Positions 1 through 12,336 of a stretch of DNA of 64,000 bases are shown here, piece after piece. Each line of letters starts with the position of its first letter. Within the stretch, counting starts at the first letter, position 1. The notes below the pieces were generated by a model. The model worked only from the letters and a program-made list of their open reading frames with translations. It did no database searches and had not been told where the DNA came from. The stretch spans positions 13,219,467-13,283,466 of the forward strand of contig OY986436.1 in the NCBI GenBank assembly GCA_963920525.1, read 5' to 3'. This stretch comes from Dichetophora obliterata. Lineage: Eukaryota; Arthropoda; Insecta; Diptera; Sciomyzidae. Position numbers and translations under genes: made by a program.

Positions 1-899
1 GGCACAAACTATACACCTTGCGGTGAATAGCCGAATGATGTCTACTCAAATTTTCTTCAAATTTAACCACACACGTTTGGGATTACAGGCAGGTGGCGCT
101 ATTTTATGCTTACAAAAGAATATCTGACATTCTTATGTAGCTAGCAGATAAGTTTTGCGACATTATAAGTCGCAGATAAGTTTTGCGAAAATGCTATTGC
201 TACGAAACTTTTAAAATGGCAAATAATGCAGTAGTGCCAGTTTTTCAGTCGCAGCGTCATCTAGCCGTCAATAACGACTAAGTGTTGTCTACTTTTACAA
301 TTGCACTTTCAACACTTAAAAACATAGAGTTGGATCAATTTAAATGTCCAACTCACTTGCTGGATTATTTGTTGTTTTTGCTTTGCTTGCAAGTGCGATG
401 ATATGGTTCTGATATTCCATAAAAAAACGCAGCTAGTATAAATTTTAGTACAATCATTTAAGTACAACGAATTTTTCATAAAACATTGATAGCTAATAAT
501 GAGAAAAAAATTATATGAAACTCAAAGTTTCTACTTTTAATGCCAAAACTCTGCTGTTTTTAATATAATTCATTGAAATTTTTTTTGTTAAAAGGTTCAA
601 TATATTTTTTATTATAAATCTTTGTTTAGATGTTCAAATGTCTATATCTCAAGGACGCATTGAGTCCCAGCATAATTTTTACATTGTTGAAAAAGTAATT
701 TTGCTAGCTTTAAGATTAAGTAAATATAAAAATTATTTTTAATTTTTAAAATATGTGTAATTTCCTTTCTAACGGTAGCTTAAAAATAAAATTCAACATG
801 TTCTTCATTGTTCCAGAATTTAAAAAATATTTAATCGAGAAGTGTATATTAAAATGTTTATATAAATGACTCTCGAGTAACACCGGGTATATCAGCTAG
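1..899 (+). mobile_element. Helitron-like 3' end (left part open)
   Basis: No gene is visible here. The stretch ends in a GC-richer tail, ACACCGGGTATATCAGCTAG, whose last four bases are CTAG at 896-899, followed by T. CTRR followed by T is the Helitron 3' terminus and insertion rule. The 5' end was not found and may lie left of the window, so the extent is a guess; only the last 60 bases are well supported. Confidence 0.4.
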
Positions 900-904
900 T
901 TAAT

Positions 905-1230
905 ATAACAAAATTAACTGGTCATTTCAGCCCTTGGAAGGTCTTTGACCTAGCTTCTTCGTGATCAATTGTGTCGTGCGTGTTATTAAATGTTTGATCA
1001 CAAATGACCGAGAACTGGACCTACAAGTTTTATGCCGACTCCGAACGGCTTATGTTCTCAAGAAGCTTTACAAGGTAATTTTTACTCTCTGAGGTTTGCC
1101 GTTGTCTGCAGAGAGGTGACGACCGAACAGAAAAATTAATTCGATTGAAAAAACTTTTTGTCTGAGCTGGAGTTGAACCCGGTCTACCGCGGCTCTTTAG
1201 CACTCTACCCACTAGGCTACGGAAACGTAA
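905..1230 (-). mobile_element. tRNA-derived SINE, copy 1
   Basis: Read on the minus strand, this begins with a tRNA-like head. An A box (TAGCCTAGTGGGTAGAGTGC) and a B box (GGTTCAACTCC) sit about 35 bp apart at about 1160-1222. A non-tRNA body of about 250 bp follows, reaching GAAATGACCAGTTAA near 912. The whole unit matches the plus-strand copy at 61732-62083 base for base over most of its length, which makes it a dispersed SINE family and not a lone tRNA pseudogene. The two boxes are the internal RNA polymerase III promoter. It abuts the Helitron-like 3' end at 899. Confidence 0.85.
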
Positions 1231-1807
1231 TTTTTAAAAAGATTGTCTGTCTGTCCGTCTGTTTATACGTTCATCACGTGAAAACTACTGGATGAATGTA
1301 CCTAGAACTGAACTTGTAGATTCCTAACGTTTCTGCTTATGCATTAAAAAATCTGCTTCCCTTAAATTAAGAAACTGTGACTGCAATTCATAGGCATGGG
1401 TTTTTCTTTATTCAATAGAGGTTTCTCCTTAATGTAAATAATTTTAACATGATGATGTCGTTGCAAGGTTATCAAAGCAGCTTATTAGTTTTGAAGACAA
1501 GTTTTTACTTAAATATATGAGATAAAGGTATGATAAAAGTTAAATTTCCAAAAATTATATAAAAGCAGAAATAATTTGAAGAAAAGCTGTATTGATGTTA
1601 AGTCCGCTTGCAACATTCTACAGCATTTCTTAAATTTAGAGAAATATTAGTTACAGTACATGGCTATTTAATAGAAAAACATGTAAGTTTTTCTTATTTT
1701 GTACACCACAAGTAATTTATTTTAAAGATGCTTTTCTTATATTTCTAGAAAAAATGCTTTAAAATTACTTACAACGATGCTTAATGAAGCAAATTCAGCG
1801 AAGATTG

Positions 1808-1886
1808 TTTAATAACTGCGGTGGTCGAATGTATAACTGATGCACTTACACTCACGTGGCCGAGGTTCAAGTCTCCGGATAATGGT
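1808..1886 (+). repeat. tRNA-like SINE head, second family
   Basis: A block with a degenerate A box (GGTGGTCGAATGTATAAC) and a B-like box (GAGGTTCAAGTCTCC). The same block recurs inverted at 36766-36830 with clear similarity, including the shared GGCCGAGGTTCAA. It is probably the pol III promoter part of a short retroposon. No body or target duplication was defined. Confidence 0.45.
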
Positions 1887-2390
1887 AATTTTTTAATTTA
1901 ATTAATGTTAATAATAATAAAAATAATAATATTTTTAGTTTTTCGTCAGTACAAAAATCATAATTCTCACAGGATGCTGTTTAAAATCTTACAAAGAGTT
2001 TTTTTTTCCAAAATTTTTCCAGGGATTTGATGAAAAATTTCTTATTTTCAGAGAAAATGTTCTCTTAGCTATAGCTGATTATTAATAAACTGTAGAAAAT
2101 TTCGTATTTTAAGAGAAACTCTTAATTAAATCCGATGATAAATAAACGGTAGAAAAACTTACTCAAATGTAATAAGATTTCAACACAATTGCGCTAAGTT
2201 TCTTCAATTTATCAAAATAGTTCGTAAATGATTGGATAATTTTCCTAAACTATTTCCCACTTTTGGTGTCAATTTAACGGTAAAAATATACATCATTTTT
2301 AGAATTTCGGTCATGGCGTGAAATGAAGCCCGATTTTAAAACGATTGGATGCTAGTTTTCTAGATCTTCTGGAAATTTTTTTCTTAGTAC

Positions 2391-2620
2391 ACCCAGAAAA
2401 AAATCTAGTTAATTTTACTAAATTTCAACTTAATTTCAGGTTAAAATTTGCCAACATGAATTGTCAAGTTAAGATTACCACATGCCATTCAGGTTAATTT
2501 AACCTGTTTTTATGGTTTAATGAAAATGACAAATGTGGTTATCTTAACTGAATTTTAACCACTATTTGTGGTTAAATAGAACTGAATCAGGTTTATTTAA
2601 CCAAATGCTAGGTTAACATG
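2391..2620 (+). repeat. Dispersed MITE-like repeat, copy 1
   Basis: Starts ACACCCAGAAAAAAATCT and runs about 225 bp, with many GGTTAA/TTAACC inverted motifs. A second direct copy with the same start lies at 2923-3140. The copies share a block containing TTACCACATGCCATTCAGGT. AT-rich, no coding potential. Probably a short DNA-element family; neither end was proven. Confidence 0.5.
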
Positions 2621-2922
2621 TTCTTACTTCAATCACTTTCATGTCAGTTTTGGAATTTTTCAACAATCACGTCACGAGCAACAAAGTTAAGAATAAAAAA
2701 ACACCCATTTGGTCTACAGCGGGGGCCAGAGTAGCTCTCTCTATTAAATAAACAATTTTTTAGATCAAATGACCATAGAATTAGATAAAAATGAAAACTT
2801 AAAGACATGTTCATTTCATCTACTTTGTCCCGAGGCACCCTTTGTTAAAAATTCTGCACCAGTAGAGCCGAATTTAATAGCTGGTAGGTTTTTTCTACCA
2901 TGTTTTTCCGGTATTTTCTACA

Positions 2923-3140
2923 CACCCAGAAAAAAAATCTGGTTAATTTCACCAAACTTTAACTAAATTTCAAGTTAAAATTTGCCAACACCGTGAATCG
3001 TCATGTTTAGATTACCACATGCCATTCAGGTCAATTTGACCTGTTTTTTTGGTTTAATGAAACTGACAAATGTGGTTATCTTAACCATTATTTGTGGTTA
3101 AATCGAATTGAATCAGATTAGTTAACCAAATGTCAATGAT
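2923..3140 (+). repeat. Dispersed MITE-like repeat, copy 2
   Basis: Direct repeat of 2391-2620 with scattered substitutions and a few indels, same orientation. Separated from copy 1 by about 300 bp that contains no gene. Confidence 0.5.
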
Positions 3141-3299
3141 TAGGCTTTTATAATAGGGGCAGGAGGAAGAGTTAGAGAAAATTGATCATGGTCACTATAT
3201 TTTTAAAGCCCAAGTGACTACACAATTAGATAAAGTTAAAAATTTAAACGCTGGACATTTCACCTGCCTTTCATCACTAGTGCAGAATTTTCTACATGT

Positions 3300-3728
3300 A
3301 TTTTTGTGTACCAGGTCCGTCAGGTAAAAGTAATGTTTATCACGTTATTACGATATTGTTGGCACTCCTAACCAAATTTGTTAGGTGAAAATAACCTGGA
3401 GAAGGTAAGAGTATTTTTCCCCTGAGTGCTTGTATTTATGTAAACCAGATCCTTCAGGTGAAAGTGACGTGAATCAGGTAAATACGACATGGTTAACTCT
3501 CTTAACAAAATAGTGCTAAAATATGTGCTAAAATATAGTGCTAAAATATATAAAAAGCCTAAATCTGGAGTGTTATGTGTGCATCTGGAGTGCATGCACT
3601 ATAGATCCTATGGGTCGCGGTGCACATATGCCCACTTTACACTAACTAACTAACTAACTCTCTTAACAAAATTCGTCAGGTAAAAATAACCTGGATCAGG
3701 TAAGAGTTCTTTTCCCTGAGCGTGTGGA
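3300..3728 (+). repeat. Imperfect repeat block, ends in TTTTCCCTGAGCGTG
   Basis: Two related halves contain CAGGTAAAAATAACCTGG-type palindromic words and each ends in TTTTCCCYTGAGYG. The end resembles the inverse of the ACACCCAG start of the repeats at 2391 and 2923, so this may be the other terminus of the same MITE family. It is interrupted by the small insertion at 3512-3655. Confidence 0.35.
3495..3672 (+). mobile_element. Short retroposon with 17-bp target duplication
   Basis: The 17-bp word AACTCTCTTAACAAAAT occurs exactly at 3495-3511 and 3656-3672. Between them lie 144 bp ending in a (CTAA)n run. Long exact target duplications plus a simple-repeat 3' tail are the signature of target-primed reverse transcription, so this is a heavily 5'-truncated LINE or a SINE. 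The body contains three AGTGCTAAAATAT-like repeats and no coding region. Confidence 0.75.
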
Positions 3729-4760
3729 CTTTATATCACAAACAAGATGTCTCTTTAAGATAACGGCTCTTTTGACGGGTGTGAAGTTAGCCCAAAATCT
3801 TCATCCCAAATTTTTTAACTCAGCCCAACTTTTGAATTCGCCGTAAACTCGACCCAAATATTTTAATTCGCCGCAGCTTATTTAAAGTGGCAAAAAATAG
3901 CTAAATAATTTCTTTTAAACGGACAAGTTTAAGAAAATACATATAATAATTCAAAAATACAACCTAAATAGTAAAATTTGGGCTGAAGTGCAAAAAATAA
4001 ATATTTTGTGTGAAAGTCGGAACTTAAAATTTTTTTTAAACGAAAAAAGTAAAGAAGTAGAAAAGGTTCCATTCCACATTTTTTATCGAAAATGTATTTT
4101 AATCTTACACATTAACTGGCACTCAATTTGAGCTGAAGTGCAAAGAATTGTGATTTCTTTATAAAGTAAGAATTCCAAACCCCAAAACTTGCCCAAAACT
4201 AAAAGTTTCCATCCTGAATTTTTAATATGTGATAGCAGATAGCAAACTGATTATATTAGTCGTTAATCCCGAAATTGCTATCTATCGTCCTTAATACCGT
4301 AAAATGATCTTGAAATAAAATAATCAGTTAAAAAACAATTTATTTTTAAAACGAAAAAAATATATAAGGTTAAAAGGTTCCACTCTACATTTTTGTTAAA
4401 AATGTATATTTATGTGCTTTGTCGAACGGCACTATGCTCAAGTCCCGCTCTATCGTCCTTGGTACCTACATTCGAGCTAAAGTGCAAAAAATCGTGATTT
4501 TTTTACGAAAGTAAGAATTCCACACCCCAAAACTAGCAAATTGATAGCAAATTAAATATATTAGTCCTTAATCCCAAAATTGCTATCTATCGTCCTTCAT
4601 ACCGTAAAATGGTATTGAAGTAAAATAATCAGTTAAAAAACAAAAATATTTTTAAAACGAAAAAAAAAATATAAAAGGTTAATTTTCCATAACTTTTTCG
4701 TTTTTAGAAAAAAAAAATTTCTACCTAAACTTAGTTTTTTTAGTACGAAGCTGTATATAT
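3729..4760. repeat. Diffuse AT-rich repeat, internally duplicated
   Basis: No gene. Two related tracts (about 4060-4340 and 4370-4640) share GGTTCCACTC-type starts, GCTATCTATCGTCCTT and TACCGTAAAATG. This indicates an internal tandem or segmental duplication of about 310 bp. Nature unknown. Confidence 0.45.
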
Positions 4761-4789
4761 CAAGGAGGATTGATAGCAATTTGGAGAAG

Positions 4790-5015
4790 AGGTGACAAAT
4801 TTTTCAAATTAATATACATTTTTGCTAAAAAAGCATTTGTGCTCATAAATGCAGAGCAAGAGAAAACCATTATATTTAAAGATCAAAGAACCAAGTCATG
4901 CGCCTTCTACAAACAAGGTTTTGTCTTTGACCTGAAAGGAAAGGGAAAGCTTATTTAGAGGAATTGATTGAAACCATACGTGAATTATTGATTAGGCGAA
5001 ACAAACGTAAAAGAC
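4790..5015 (+). repeat. Dispersed repeat, intact version of the site split by E2
   Basis: A block from about 4860 to 5010 contains CCAAGTCATGCGCCTTCTAC and AGAGGAATTGATTG. The same sequence occurs at about 46600-46683 and 52320-52385, but split there by the E2 element (46684-52319). It therefore serves as an uninterrupted reference for that insertion. The repeat family itself was not identified. Confidence 0.6.
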
Positions 5016-5171
5016 CATATGAATTGCTTTTAACCAAGGGTAGTGTTATGCCTTAACCTCGGCAAGCATTTCCAGCCCTTAGTTGTTTCTGTCCATAATT
5101 CCACAATTTATTTGTGAATTTTTAGTTTTTCATAATTCTTAAATGAAGGAAAGAAAAAAAGAAAGTGAAAA

Positions 5172-5245
5172 GAACCATGCCCAAACCCGGGTTCGAACCA
5201 GGGACCTCTGGGTTGATGGTCTAGCGCACTCTCCACTATACTTCA
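5172..5245 (-). repeat. tRNA-like head (pseudo-tRNA or SINE)
   Basis: On the minus strand, TATAGTGGAGAGTGCGCTAG (A-box-like) is followed after about 18 bp by GGTTCGAACCCGGG (B box). I could not fold a full cloverleaf, so a functional tRNA gene is unlikely. Read as a SINE head or decayed tRNA. Confidence 0.5.
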
Positions 5246-6450
5246 AAGGCCGACATTATATATGAGCAACTTGTGTCAGATGTATTACCAAAGTGTTCAT
5301 TTTGTATGAGCAACTGGTAAAAGACATGTTGCAAAAGTGTGTATGGATCATGATATTGAATTGAATAAAACTTTTTAGGAAAAATGAAAAAATTTTTGTT
5401 ATTTTATTACAAAATCTGCTTATTTGTATATATATAATCAAGCTTTCTTATAATTTATATCCTTAATATATTCACTATTATTCACTTTAATTATTTGTTT
5501 ATACTTAAATCAGACTGTAGCCAAAATTTTTCACATTTTTTTCTTTTCTTTACTGCTTCATACATATAATAAAAATTTTTTATAAACTTTAACCTTAATA
5601 TATTCACTTTTATTAATTTTATTACTAACTTTATTTACTTGCTTACGCTTAAACCAGGCTGTAGCCAAAATTTTTCACATGTTTTCTTTTCTGTATTGCT
5701 TTATTTTCTAACAAAGCTTCTGTGTTGTTTTATTTCCTATAACTTCAAAGCATTCGATTGCACAAATTTGGGTTGTATGGGAGATGCCACTCTCCCTTTT
5801 CCAACTCTCATACAATGTTATCAATGAAACTGCATGTATAAATTAATGTCGAATACTGAATTCCGATGTTGTGTGACCTGTAACTCCAAAACTATTCGAT
5901 ATCGCAAATTTTACTTGTATCGGAAGTGCCACTCCCCCTCGTTTTTTACTCCCATAAAATGTCATCAGTAAAACGACATACATAAATTGTGGTTGAATAC
6001 CGAATTTTCTGGCTGTGCGATCCATAACTCCAAAGCATTTTGATATCGCAAATTTTTTATATATTTGTGTGATGTAAAAAGGGGTGTGACAGTTATTACT
6101 TAAACCATCTCGTACTCGAAACAAATCCACTGCCAAAATTTTAGCTCGATCGGGCTAGTAGTTTCGAGGTCTTTTTATCCTTTATTAAAAGTAGGCGTAG
6201 CTATAGTGGGGCCACGCTCATTTTTAGTATAGTAACCGATAGTTACGACAAAAACCATCTGAAATATAGCATTTTTATTGATTTGTGGGTGGCAAAAGGG
6301 GGTGTTGCAACATTTTCTTTTTCCTAAACCTTTGCGTAGCAATTACGAACAAATCCGCAGAAGGAAGTATCCAATTCGGTCCAGTCTTTTTCAAGTTTTA
6401 AGCATCCGAACAAATCACGATCCATTTTTATATATATAGATATAGCAAGA
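5246..6450. repeat. Decayed repeat with ~130-bp internal units and (TA)n end
   Basis: Units starting near 5730, 5868 and 6003 share AACTCCAAA...ATTCGAT...GCAAATTT...GGGAGTGCCACTC-like words, giving an imperfect tandem spacing of about 130 bp. The block finishes in CATTTTTATATATATAGATA near 6440, a simple-repeat end seen on several transposon classes. No open coding region survives. Confidence 0.4.
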
Positions 6451-6776
6451 ACTGTGAGCATAGTCCATAATACATGATCAAAACTTATAAATGGTTAAAA
6501 TAAACGTATTTTGCATATATTGATCAGCTTGATCATCACTTGCGCGCAAAGAATTTTCTCTGTGTAATGGAAAGTAAAAACTCTGAAAAGTGAGTAAAAA
6601 ATTAGAAATACGTTTAAGCAATCAATGAAAGAATTCTTGTCTGTTGAAAGAGCCGTAACCTTTCCTCGATTAAAATTATAACAATTCAAAGAGTGTAGCT
6701 ACCGCAATTTTTATTTCTGCATGTTTTAGATGACAAGGTCAAAATATTACGCATTATTAATATTTAAAACAAAATA

Positions 6777-7142
6777 CCCAGCAGCGGATTTGCCAGTGGC
6801 TACCATAGAACTAATACAGAATAAATTACCAGGTAAGGAAGCATTACTTTTTTCAAAAAGTAATACGTCTGCATATAGCAGAAGTAATTAAATCATACCT
6901 CATTACCTGTAATGTAGCATACAAGGAAAAGTAATGCAGTGATTTTTATAACTTAATACAAGTAGTATGTTACTCCATAACTTCTAGGTAATGCTGAAGG
7001 GAGGCGATCACTTACCTCCTATCTCATTCAATGTTAAATGTAAGGCCTTTTATGCATAGTAAGGTAATATAGTCGGAAGTAGTGGTCATTACAAGGTAAT
7101 TGATGCTTCATATATTCGGAATATATTCCATCCGCTACTGGG
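6777..7142 (+). mobile_element. MITE with TA target duplication
   Basis: Terminal inverted repeats CCCAGCAGCGGAT at the left and ATCCGCTACTGGG at the right are each flanked by TA (6775-6776, 7143-7144). The 366-bp interior is AT-rich with repeated GTAATG/GTAATAC words and no gene. TA duplication suggests a Tc1/mariner-type non-autonomous element. Confidence 0.65.
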
Positions 7143-7667
7143 TAATTGTCATTTCTGCAACAAACTGTTTATTCAGTTAGTGATAGACTAAAACGAAATT
7201 AAGTATACGACTTTTTCATTTCTGTAACCGCCATTCCAGACATTTTGTGTCATTCCTGTAACAACTCAAAAAACACAAAATGCACACTAATCAATTTCAA
7301 GACGTTATACCGTATAGCCTCAAGCAATTTTAACTTACTTTGCGGCCATATAGTATTAAGAAACCATAATTCTAGCTTCACGTTTTATTTTACATTTCAT
7401 TTTACACATTCATTTTTCAAATAAATGTTTAACTAGGTTTGAAATTTTATCGCGTTGTTAATTGAATACCTTTTATAATCAATGCATAACTTAAAAAGCT
7501 TGGAATAAAATTAAAACTTTTCTGTACTTTATGTATAACAACACCAGCTTTAGTTTTGAATCTAGTATTTGCAAAATACTAAAAAATCGTTTTAATACAG
7601 CTTTGGTTTAAAATTTAGTACAAGCTTGGATTGAAATAAAACAAACAAAAAAAAAACAGACATAGTG

Positions 7668-7735
7668 AGACTCAAACCAGGGACACCCAATTTGTAAGCT
7701 CACTACGTTAACCACTGGACTATTGCGCCATACGA
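7668..7735 (-). repeat. tRNA-like head (pseudo-tRNA or SINE)
   Basis: On the minus strand, an A-box-like AGTCCAGTGGTTAACGTAGT is followed by the B-like GGTTTGAGTCTC. It differs from the heads at 905 and 5172, so it is another tRNA-related source. No target duplication found. Confidence 0.45.
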
Positions 7736-7978
7736 AACAAAAACAATAAACAAGCCTATGCATAGCCTAATAGCCTAATATTGAAATCCAGCATTTTAAT
7801 ATTTCTTTGGTTTAAATTTTAGTACAGAAAAGTTGTAATCATGGGTTAGGATTTGTGACAGTTTAAATTTTAAGCATCATGGTTAAAAAATATGCAGTAG
7901 TATATTATCTGGAACAAAATTTATTCCAAGATTTTTAACCGTGTATAAGTTAATTCTTGTAAGCGTCTAAATTGAACT

Positions 7979-8003
7979 TAAATAAATAAATAAATAAATA
8001 AAA
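7979..8003 (+). repeat. (AAAT)n microsatellite
   Basis: Six to seven AAAT units, possibly the tail of a lost retroposon. Confidence 0.8.
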
Positions 8004-8159
8004 TAAGGCATTTTTGGCGGAATTGCTCTTACACTATATTTTTGTTTGCTTGCAACGTGGAATTTCTTAGAAAAATTTGTATACAAATATGTCCGTTGCA
8101 TCAAATTCAATGCAAAAAAGCACTTATCCAGCTATTTTTGAATGATATATTGAAGTATA

Positions 8160-8960
8160 TATTGGTCATTCCATGTCAAATCGGACGCTTTTCAAAACTT
8201 GCATTTCTGTAAAAATTTGGTACTTTGCACGTGGATAGTGCTTTAAAAAAGAAAAATATTTGCATATTTTTTTTTGTAATTTTCAATTTTTTTTTTTTCA
8301 TTTATACACAGTGAAAAATTATAAAAAAAATCAGAAATTGTCATTCGGACATGTACTCTAACAACTATATCTTCTTAACCGTTAGTCCTGCAAGAAAATG
8401 TTCAAGAAATATTTTAAAGATCTTGAATTGGTCTTTATTGCGGTGTCTTTTTTTACAAACACTTTCTTAAGAAATTTTAAATTTTTTGACCACTAAAAAT
8501 TTCATTCACATTTTTCATAGTCAGCACCACTATTTTTTTGCCACTTTGAAAATATTATCGTATTGAGGCATTCATTCTAAATGCATTCTCAAAATTTGAT
8601 GTTGGAGAATCAATGTTTACTATTTTTAACGAAATTTTCAAAAACTGACTACACAATTTTTAAGTACAAAATACTTTAGTTTTTAATTAAAAATGGAATT
8701 TTTAGTATTTTTTGCTAAGCTAGGTACATATCGTCGCTAAAATCAACAAAAACAGTTATATGTATTTCTGTAACTTTTCAGGAGAGCAAAAAAACAAATT
8801 TTTTTTCAGAGCATTTCTAGTACTGCGAGCAATAACTGTTTTTGATCACTTCTAATTCATAAGAGATATAAAAAACTGCAACTGAATGTTTAAATTGTTA
8901 TTCTATTGTAGCATAATCTTAGATTATTCATCTACTAACTTGGATAAAAAGATATTTTTC
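8160..8960. other. AT-rich stretch, no gene seen
   Basis: Contains several homopolymer runs and phrases such as GTCATTCCATGTCAAATCGG that read like old transposon DNA. I see no inverted ends, conserved coding or RNA structure here. Confidence 0.5.
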
Positions 8961-9149
8961 TATTTACAGGTATTATTTATTTTTGTCTGCACGCAATGCA
9001 AAAAATTGTCACTCAAAAACTTTTTATCTTTGCAACTTTTTACAGCAACATAACAGAAATAACACGACAAGTCTGTGAAACTCCAGTCAAAACATAAACA
9101 AACAAGACTAGTGAAAGTGTCAACTCTTATAACATCAGCTGAAGGGAAC

Positions 9150-11000
9150 AAATTTCAAAAGAGTGACAAACAGATCGGAAGTAAGAGTTAAGTAAGAATT
9201 TGAATAAGGACTATGAGTGGAACAAAAGAAGAAAAAATAAAATTTGGGTATGAAGCTAGCTTTATAATTTTCATGTAATTCTTTATTATACTTCTTAAAG
9301 TAGTATTAATAGAGCAATAAATAAAAGTTTTTTTAAACAATTATTGTACAAGTTTTTGCAAGAAATTTCCATCTCAATAAGTCAACTCCTCATTTTCAGC
9401 CACGAAACAAAAAACTATTTTAACTGCAAATTGAAATTAGTTTCACAAATCCTATTTGATCCTGATTACACAGACTTTCAGTTCACCGAACAATTTCCAC
9501 ATTATCTCATTTCGTATGCAAAAATTTTCTGATGAAAAATTACTTCGGCGGCGTCGACAGTGGTTGCCGCTGCTGATGACGATCCATCGTTGGCTTCAAC
9601 ATCAAAGTTGTTCATGCTACAGAAATGACGACAAAAACATGCAGAAGTAGGAGTTGTAGAAGGAAAAAAAAACCAAGTAGAATTGTGAAAAAATCTTGAT
9701 GATGATGATGAGGAGGAGATACCAAGAACAAAATCATATACATACACACAAAATATCGCTCATAGAAAGCTAAGAAACAGATGAGCCAAGTAGTCAATGA
9801 ATGAGCCAGCAAAATATTATTGAAGCGAGCAACACAACAATAACAACAGCTATAGTTAAAACATAAGCAGTGCCACGAAGCACTGGTTTCACTGTCTAGC
9901 GCCTGATTTGCTCCTGCTGCTCTACAATGAGCAAATTGTAGCATAGCCTTAGGCGCATAATTTTAATTTCAATTTATTTGAACACACACACACACACATA
10001 CTGTGGTTGCGAGAGTTTCACCCGCAATTGAGCGAAAAATTGCTGCACTACATACACATGTACACTCACAGAAGCACCACTCAAGCATAGCTCAAATTTA
10101 AGCTGCAGCAACAATTAAAAGTTTCGAAAGCTTAATGAAAACACACAATTTGGTGTTGTACAAAATTCTCTTGTTTTTGCGCTCATATTAAATGCAATTT
10201 ATATTTTTTGCAACATGCTTTTAGGCGACTTAGCTATCCGCATGCTGAACCGCAGAAGGTCAAGCCTTGGTATGTTTTTGTCTCTCTGTGTGTGTGTGTA
10301 TGAGTGTTTTTTCTATGATGGTGTGCAAAATAAATAGATTCGTGGCAACATTGAAATTCATTGTTGCATACTTTAAGGATCTCACGCCAAGCACAAGGAT
10401 TATGAACGCTTGTCGGTTGGATATTTTGTAAACAGTATTTCGCCTAATGAAGGTTTGTGTCTAGACTTAAGATTAAATTTTCAGTTTGTGTTGTCTTCTT
10501 GAGTGGCGTTATTGCGGCAGGTCGAGGATAGGTCAAACTATGCTAAGTCAAAAGCAAGGATAAGAGATTGTGTAAAAGGCAATGAAGATACAGCAAAGGG
10601 TGGAAAAACTTAACTTATATCTAAGTAAGATTTAAGCTTTCAACGAATTCAACTGAAATCGCAAATACAAATTGATTTTGAAAGTATCATTGACTTCTTT
10701 CCAACCTGCTTGCAATATGGCCCGACTTGTATCATTAGTATTTTTAATAGAAACAAAAGAGTTCAAAAGAAAATTCTCGATATCATAAAATGTTCTTAAA
10801 TCCTCTAAACATTGCTGGTGTTAGCTAAGCAAATAAAATTTTGTTTGTATAAAACGTCATCATAACGCAAGCTGCAGTGATTCACACTCATCGTCCTAAC
10901 AATCTTTTTCAGCCTCAATAAAAGGTTTTTCTAACTCTATATTCATATCAACATTAATTGAAATGGTAACATAAATATTTGTAATAGAAATATTTTACTT
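9150..11000. other. Unique-looking non-coding DNA with microsatellites
   Basis: Less AT-rich than its surroundings. It carries (GAT)n at about 9696-9716, (CA)n at 9984-9998 and (GT)n at 10288-10302, with CAACA/CAGCA words typical of fly introns. Short open frames on both strands are low-complexity, without recognisable domains. Probably host intron or intergenic sequence. Confidence 0.5.
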
Positions 11001-11705
11001 AAAAATCCTGGGATTCGAAGGGGCTTACATCGTCTGGGATCCAGGGATTGACTTCCCTAAAACACATGTCTTCTTTGGGACAAATTTTTCTATCTTCATC
11101 AGTTATTGCTGTATAAGCGATTGAAAAAAAGTCCTTTTTTAAAAACTTAAAATATAAAAGAAAATTTTCGAAAACTACTTGTTTTATATTGAAATAAAAA
11201 AAATGCGTATCAAATATTTTTGACCAATGAACCATAACAAAAATTTTATGGAAAGAAAAAATGTTGGTGGCAAATTTTGTATGGAATACAGAATGTATAT
11301 ATCCTACAACATATACCTTAGCGTGGCCCAAACAAAAATCATGTTTGGTGTCCGCGGCTTTTCCACTTCCAATTGACCTTAGCAACATCTAAAAGTTTAG
11401 AGCTCCCGAATTAATTTCTCATTTTCCCAAATTATTTGTATGGGAAAAAACCCGTTTTTCTGGTTAATTGAATTTAGAGCCATTATATTTTAAGCAAAAT
11501 ATTTACAAATAAAGACGTGCCTCCTCAAATTTTGTCTTTTATGACAAATTTCATTTTCATCTGACTCTTATTTGGTGGTCTGTAGCTCTCTTCTTAGAGC
11601 TACCTACATAAATGAATACTTTTACTTACAGTTATTTCTTTAAAGTTAAAAAAAAATAGTTTTTGGGCCACCCTAATACACCTACTATATTTTTGCATAA
11701 AAGCA

Positions 11706-11820
11706 GTATGTACTAGGGCTTTCAATCCCGAAGGGTGTTGGAGAATTCCGGGATTTCGAAATTTGAAATTCATGATGCCAAGATCTAGGGATTTTTCAGG
11801 ATCCCAAAATGCCTAAATTT
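11706..11820 (+). repeat. Transposon end, CTAGGGCTTTCAATCCCG type
   Basis: Begins CTAGGGCTTTCAATCCCG and continues with GGGATTT words. The same end in inverse orientation is at about 21165-21283, and the flanks also share GTATGTA/TACATAC. The short GGGATT-rich subterminal repeats suggest an hAT-like or other DNA transposon terminus; the opposite end is not identified here. Confidence 0.45.
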
Positions 11821-12060
11821 AAAAATAATGACATTTAGCTGTATTGAACCCAAAGACCGTTAATAACTCTTTCTCTTAATTTCTGCGTTTTAGCAAAAAC
11901 AATTGCATATTTTTTTTTAAATAGAAATCCAAACTCAATCCTTATTCATATTTAAAATATTCAAAACACTCGAAAGTTTATAAGACAGCACAAAGTTGAA
12001 ATCACAATTACTAATGAAGGCTAATGCTACAAAGCAGTTGTAATGTACATATAGAAGAAC

Positions 12061-12336
12061 ATATCTGTGTCGACAAGGAATAACGACTAAACTCAAAATA
12101 TCGTAAAAAAGCGATATGGCATTTTATTCATTGTCAATCTTTGATAGCATGCAGGAAACAATTTTTTGCACAGAATAGATAACCACTTAATTTTGCGCCT
12201 ATTACCGTTTTGATTGTTTCATAAATTTTAGAATAAAGGTAGGAGTTAGGACAATAAAAATAACGTTTTTTACGATAATTTGAGTTTAGTTTTTTACGAT
12301 AATTTGAGTTTAGTCGTATTTCTTGTCGACACAGAT
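12061..12336 (+). mobile_element. Palindromic MITE with ~48-bp inverted repeats
   Basis: The left arm from 12061 (ATATCTGTGTCGACAAGG) and the right arm ending at 12336 (CTTGTCGACACAGATA) are near-perfect inverses over about 48 bp. A TTTTTTACGATAATTTGAGT-like unit is duplicated within the right half. The pogo/Tigger relic begins at 12338, right after the terminal TA. Confidence 0.7.

Noticed and set aside
5172..5245. Functional tRNA gene
   Set aside because: A and B boxes are good but acceptor and anticodon stems do not pair convincingly by eye; called a tRNA-like head.
9502..9944. Overlapping open frames on the minus strand with Cys/Phe/Ser runs
   Set aside because: They read through GAT/GAG and CAACA simple repeats; composition explains them.
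10999..11388. 129-codon open frame on the minus strand
   Set aside because: One of the longest frames outside transposons, but it is Phe/Lys/Ile-rich from base composition, has no recognisable domain, and lies beside a transposon end. Not annotated as a gene.
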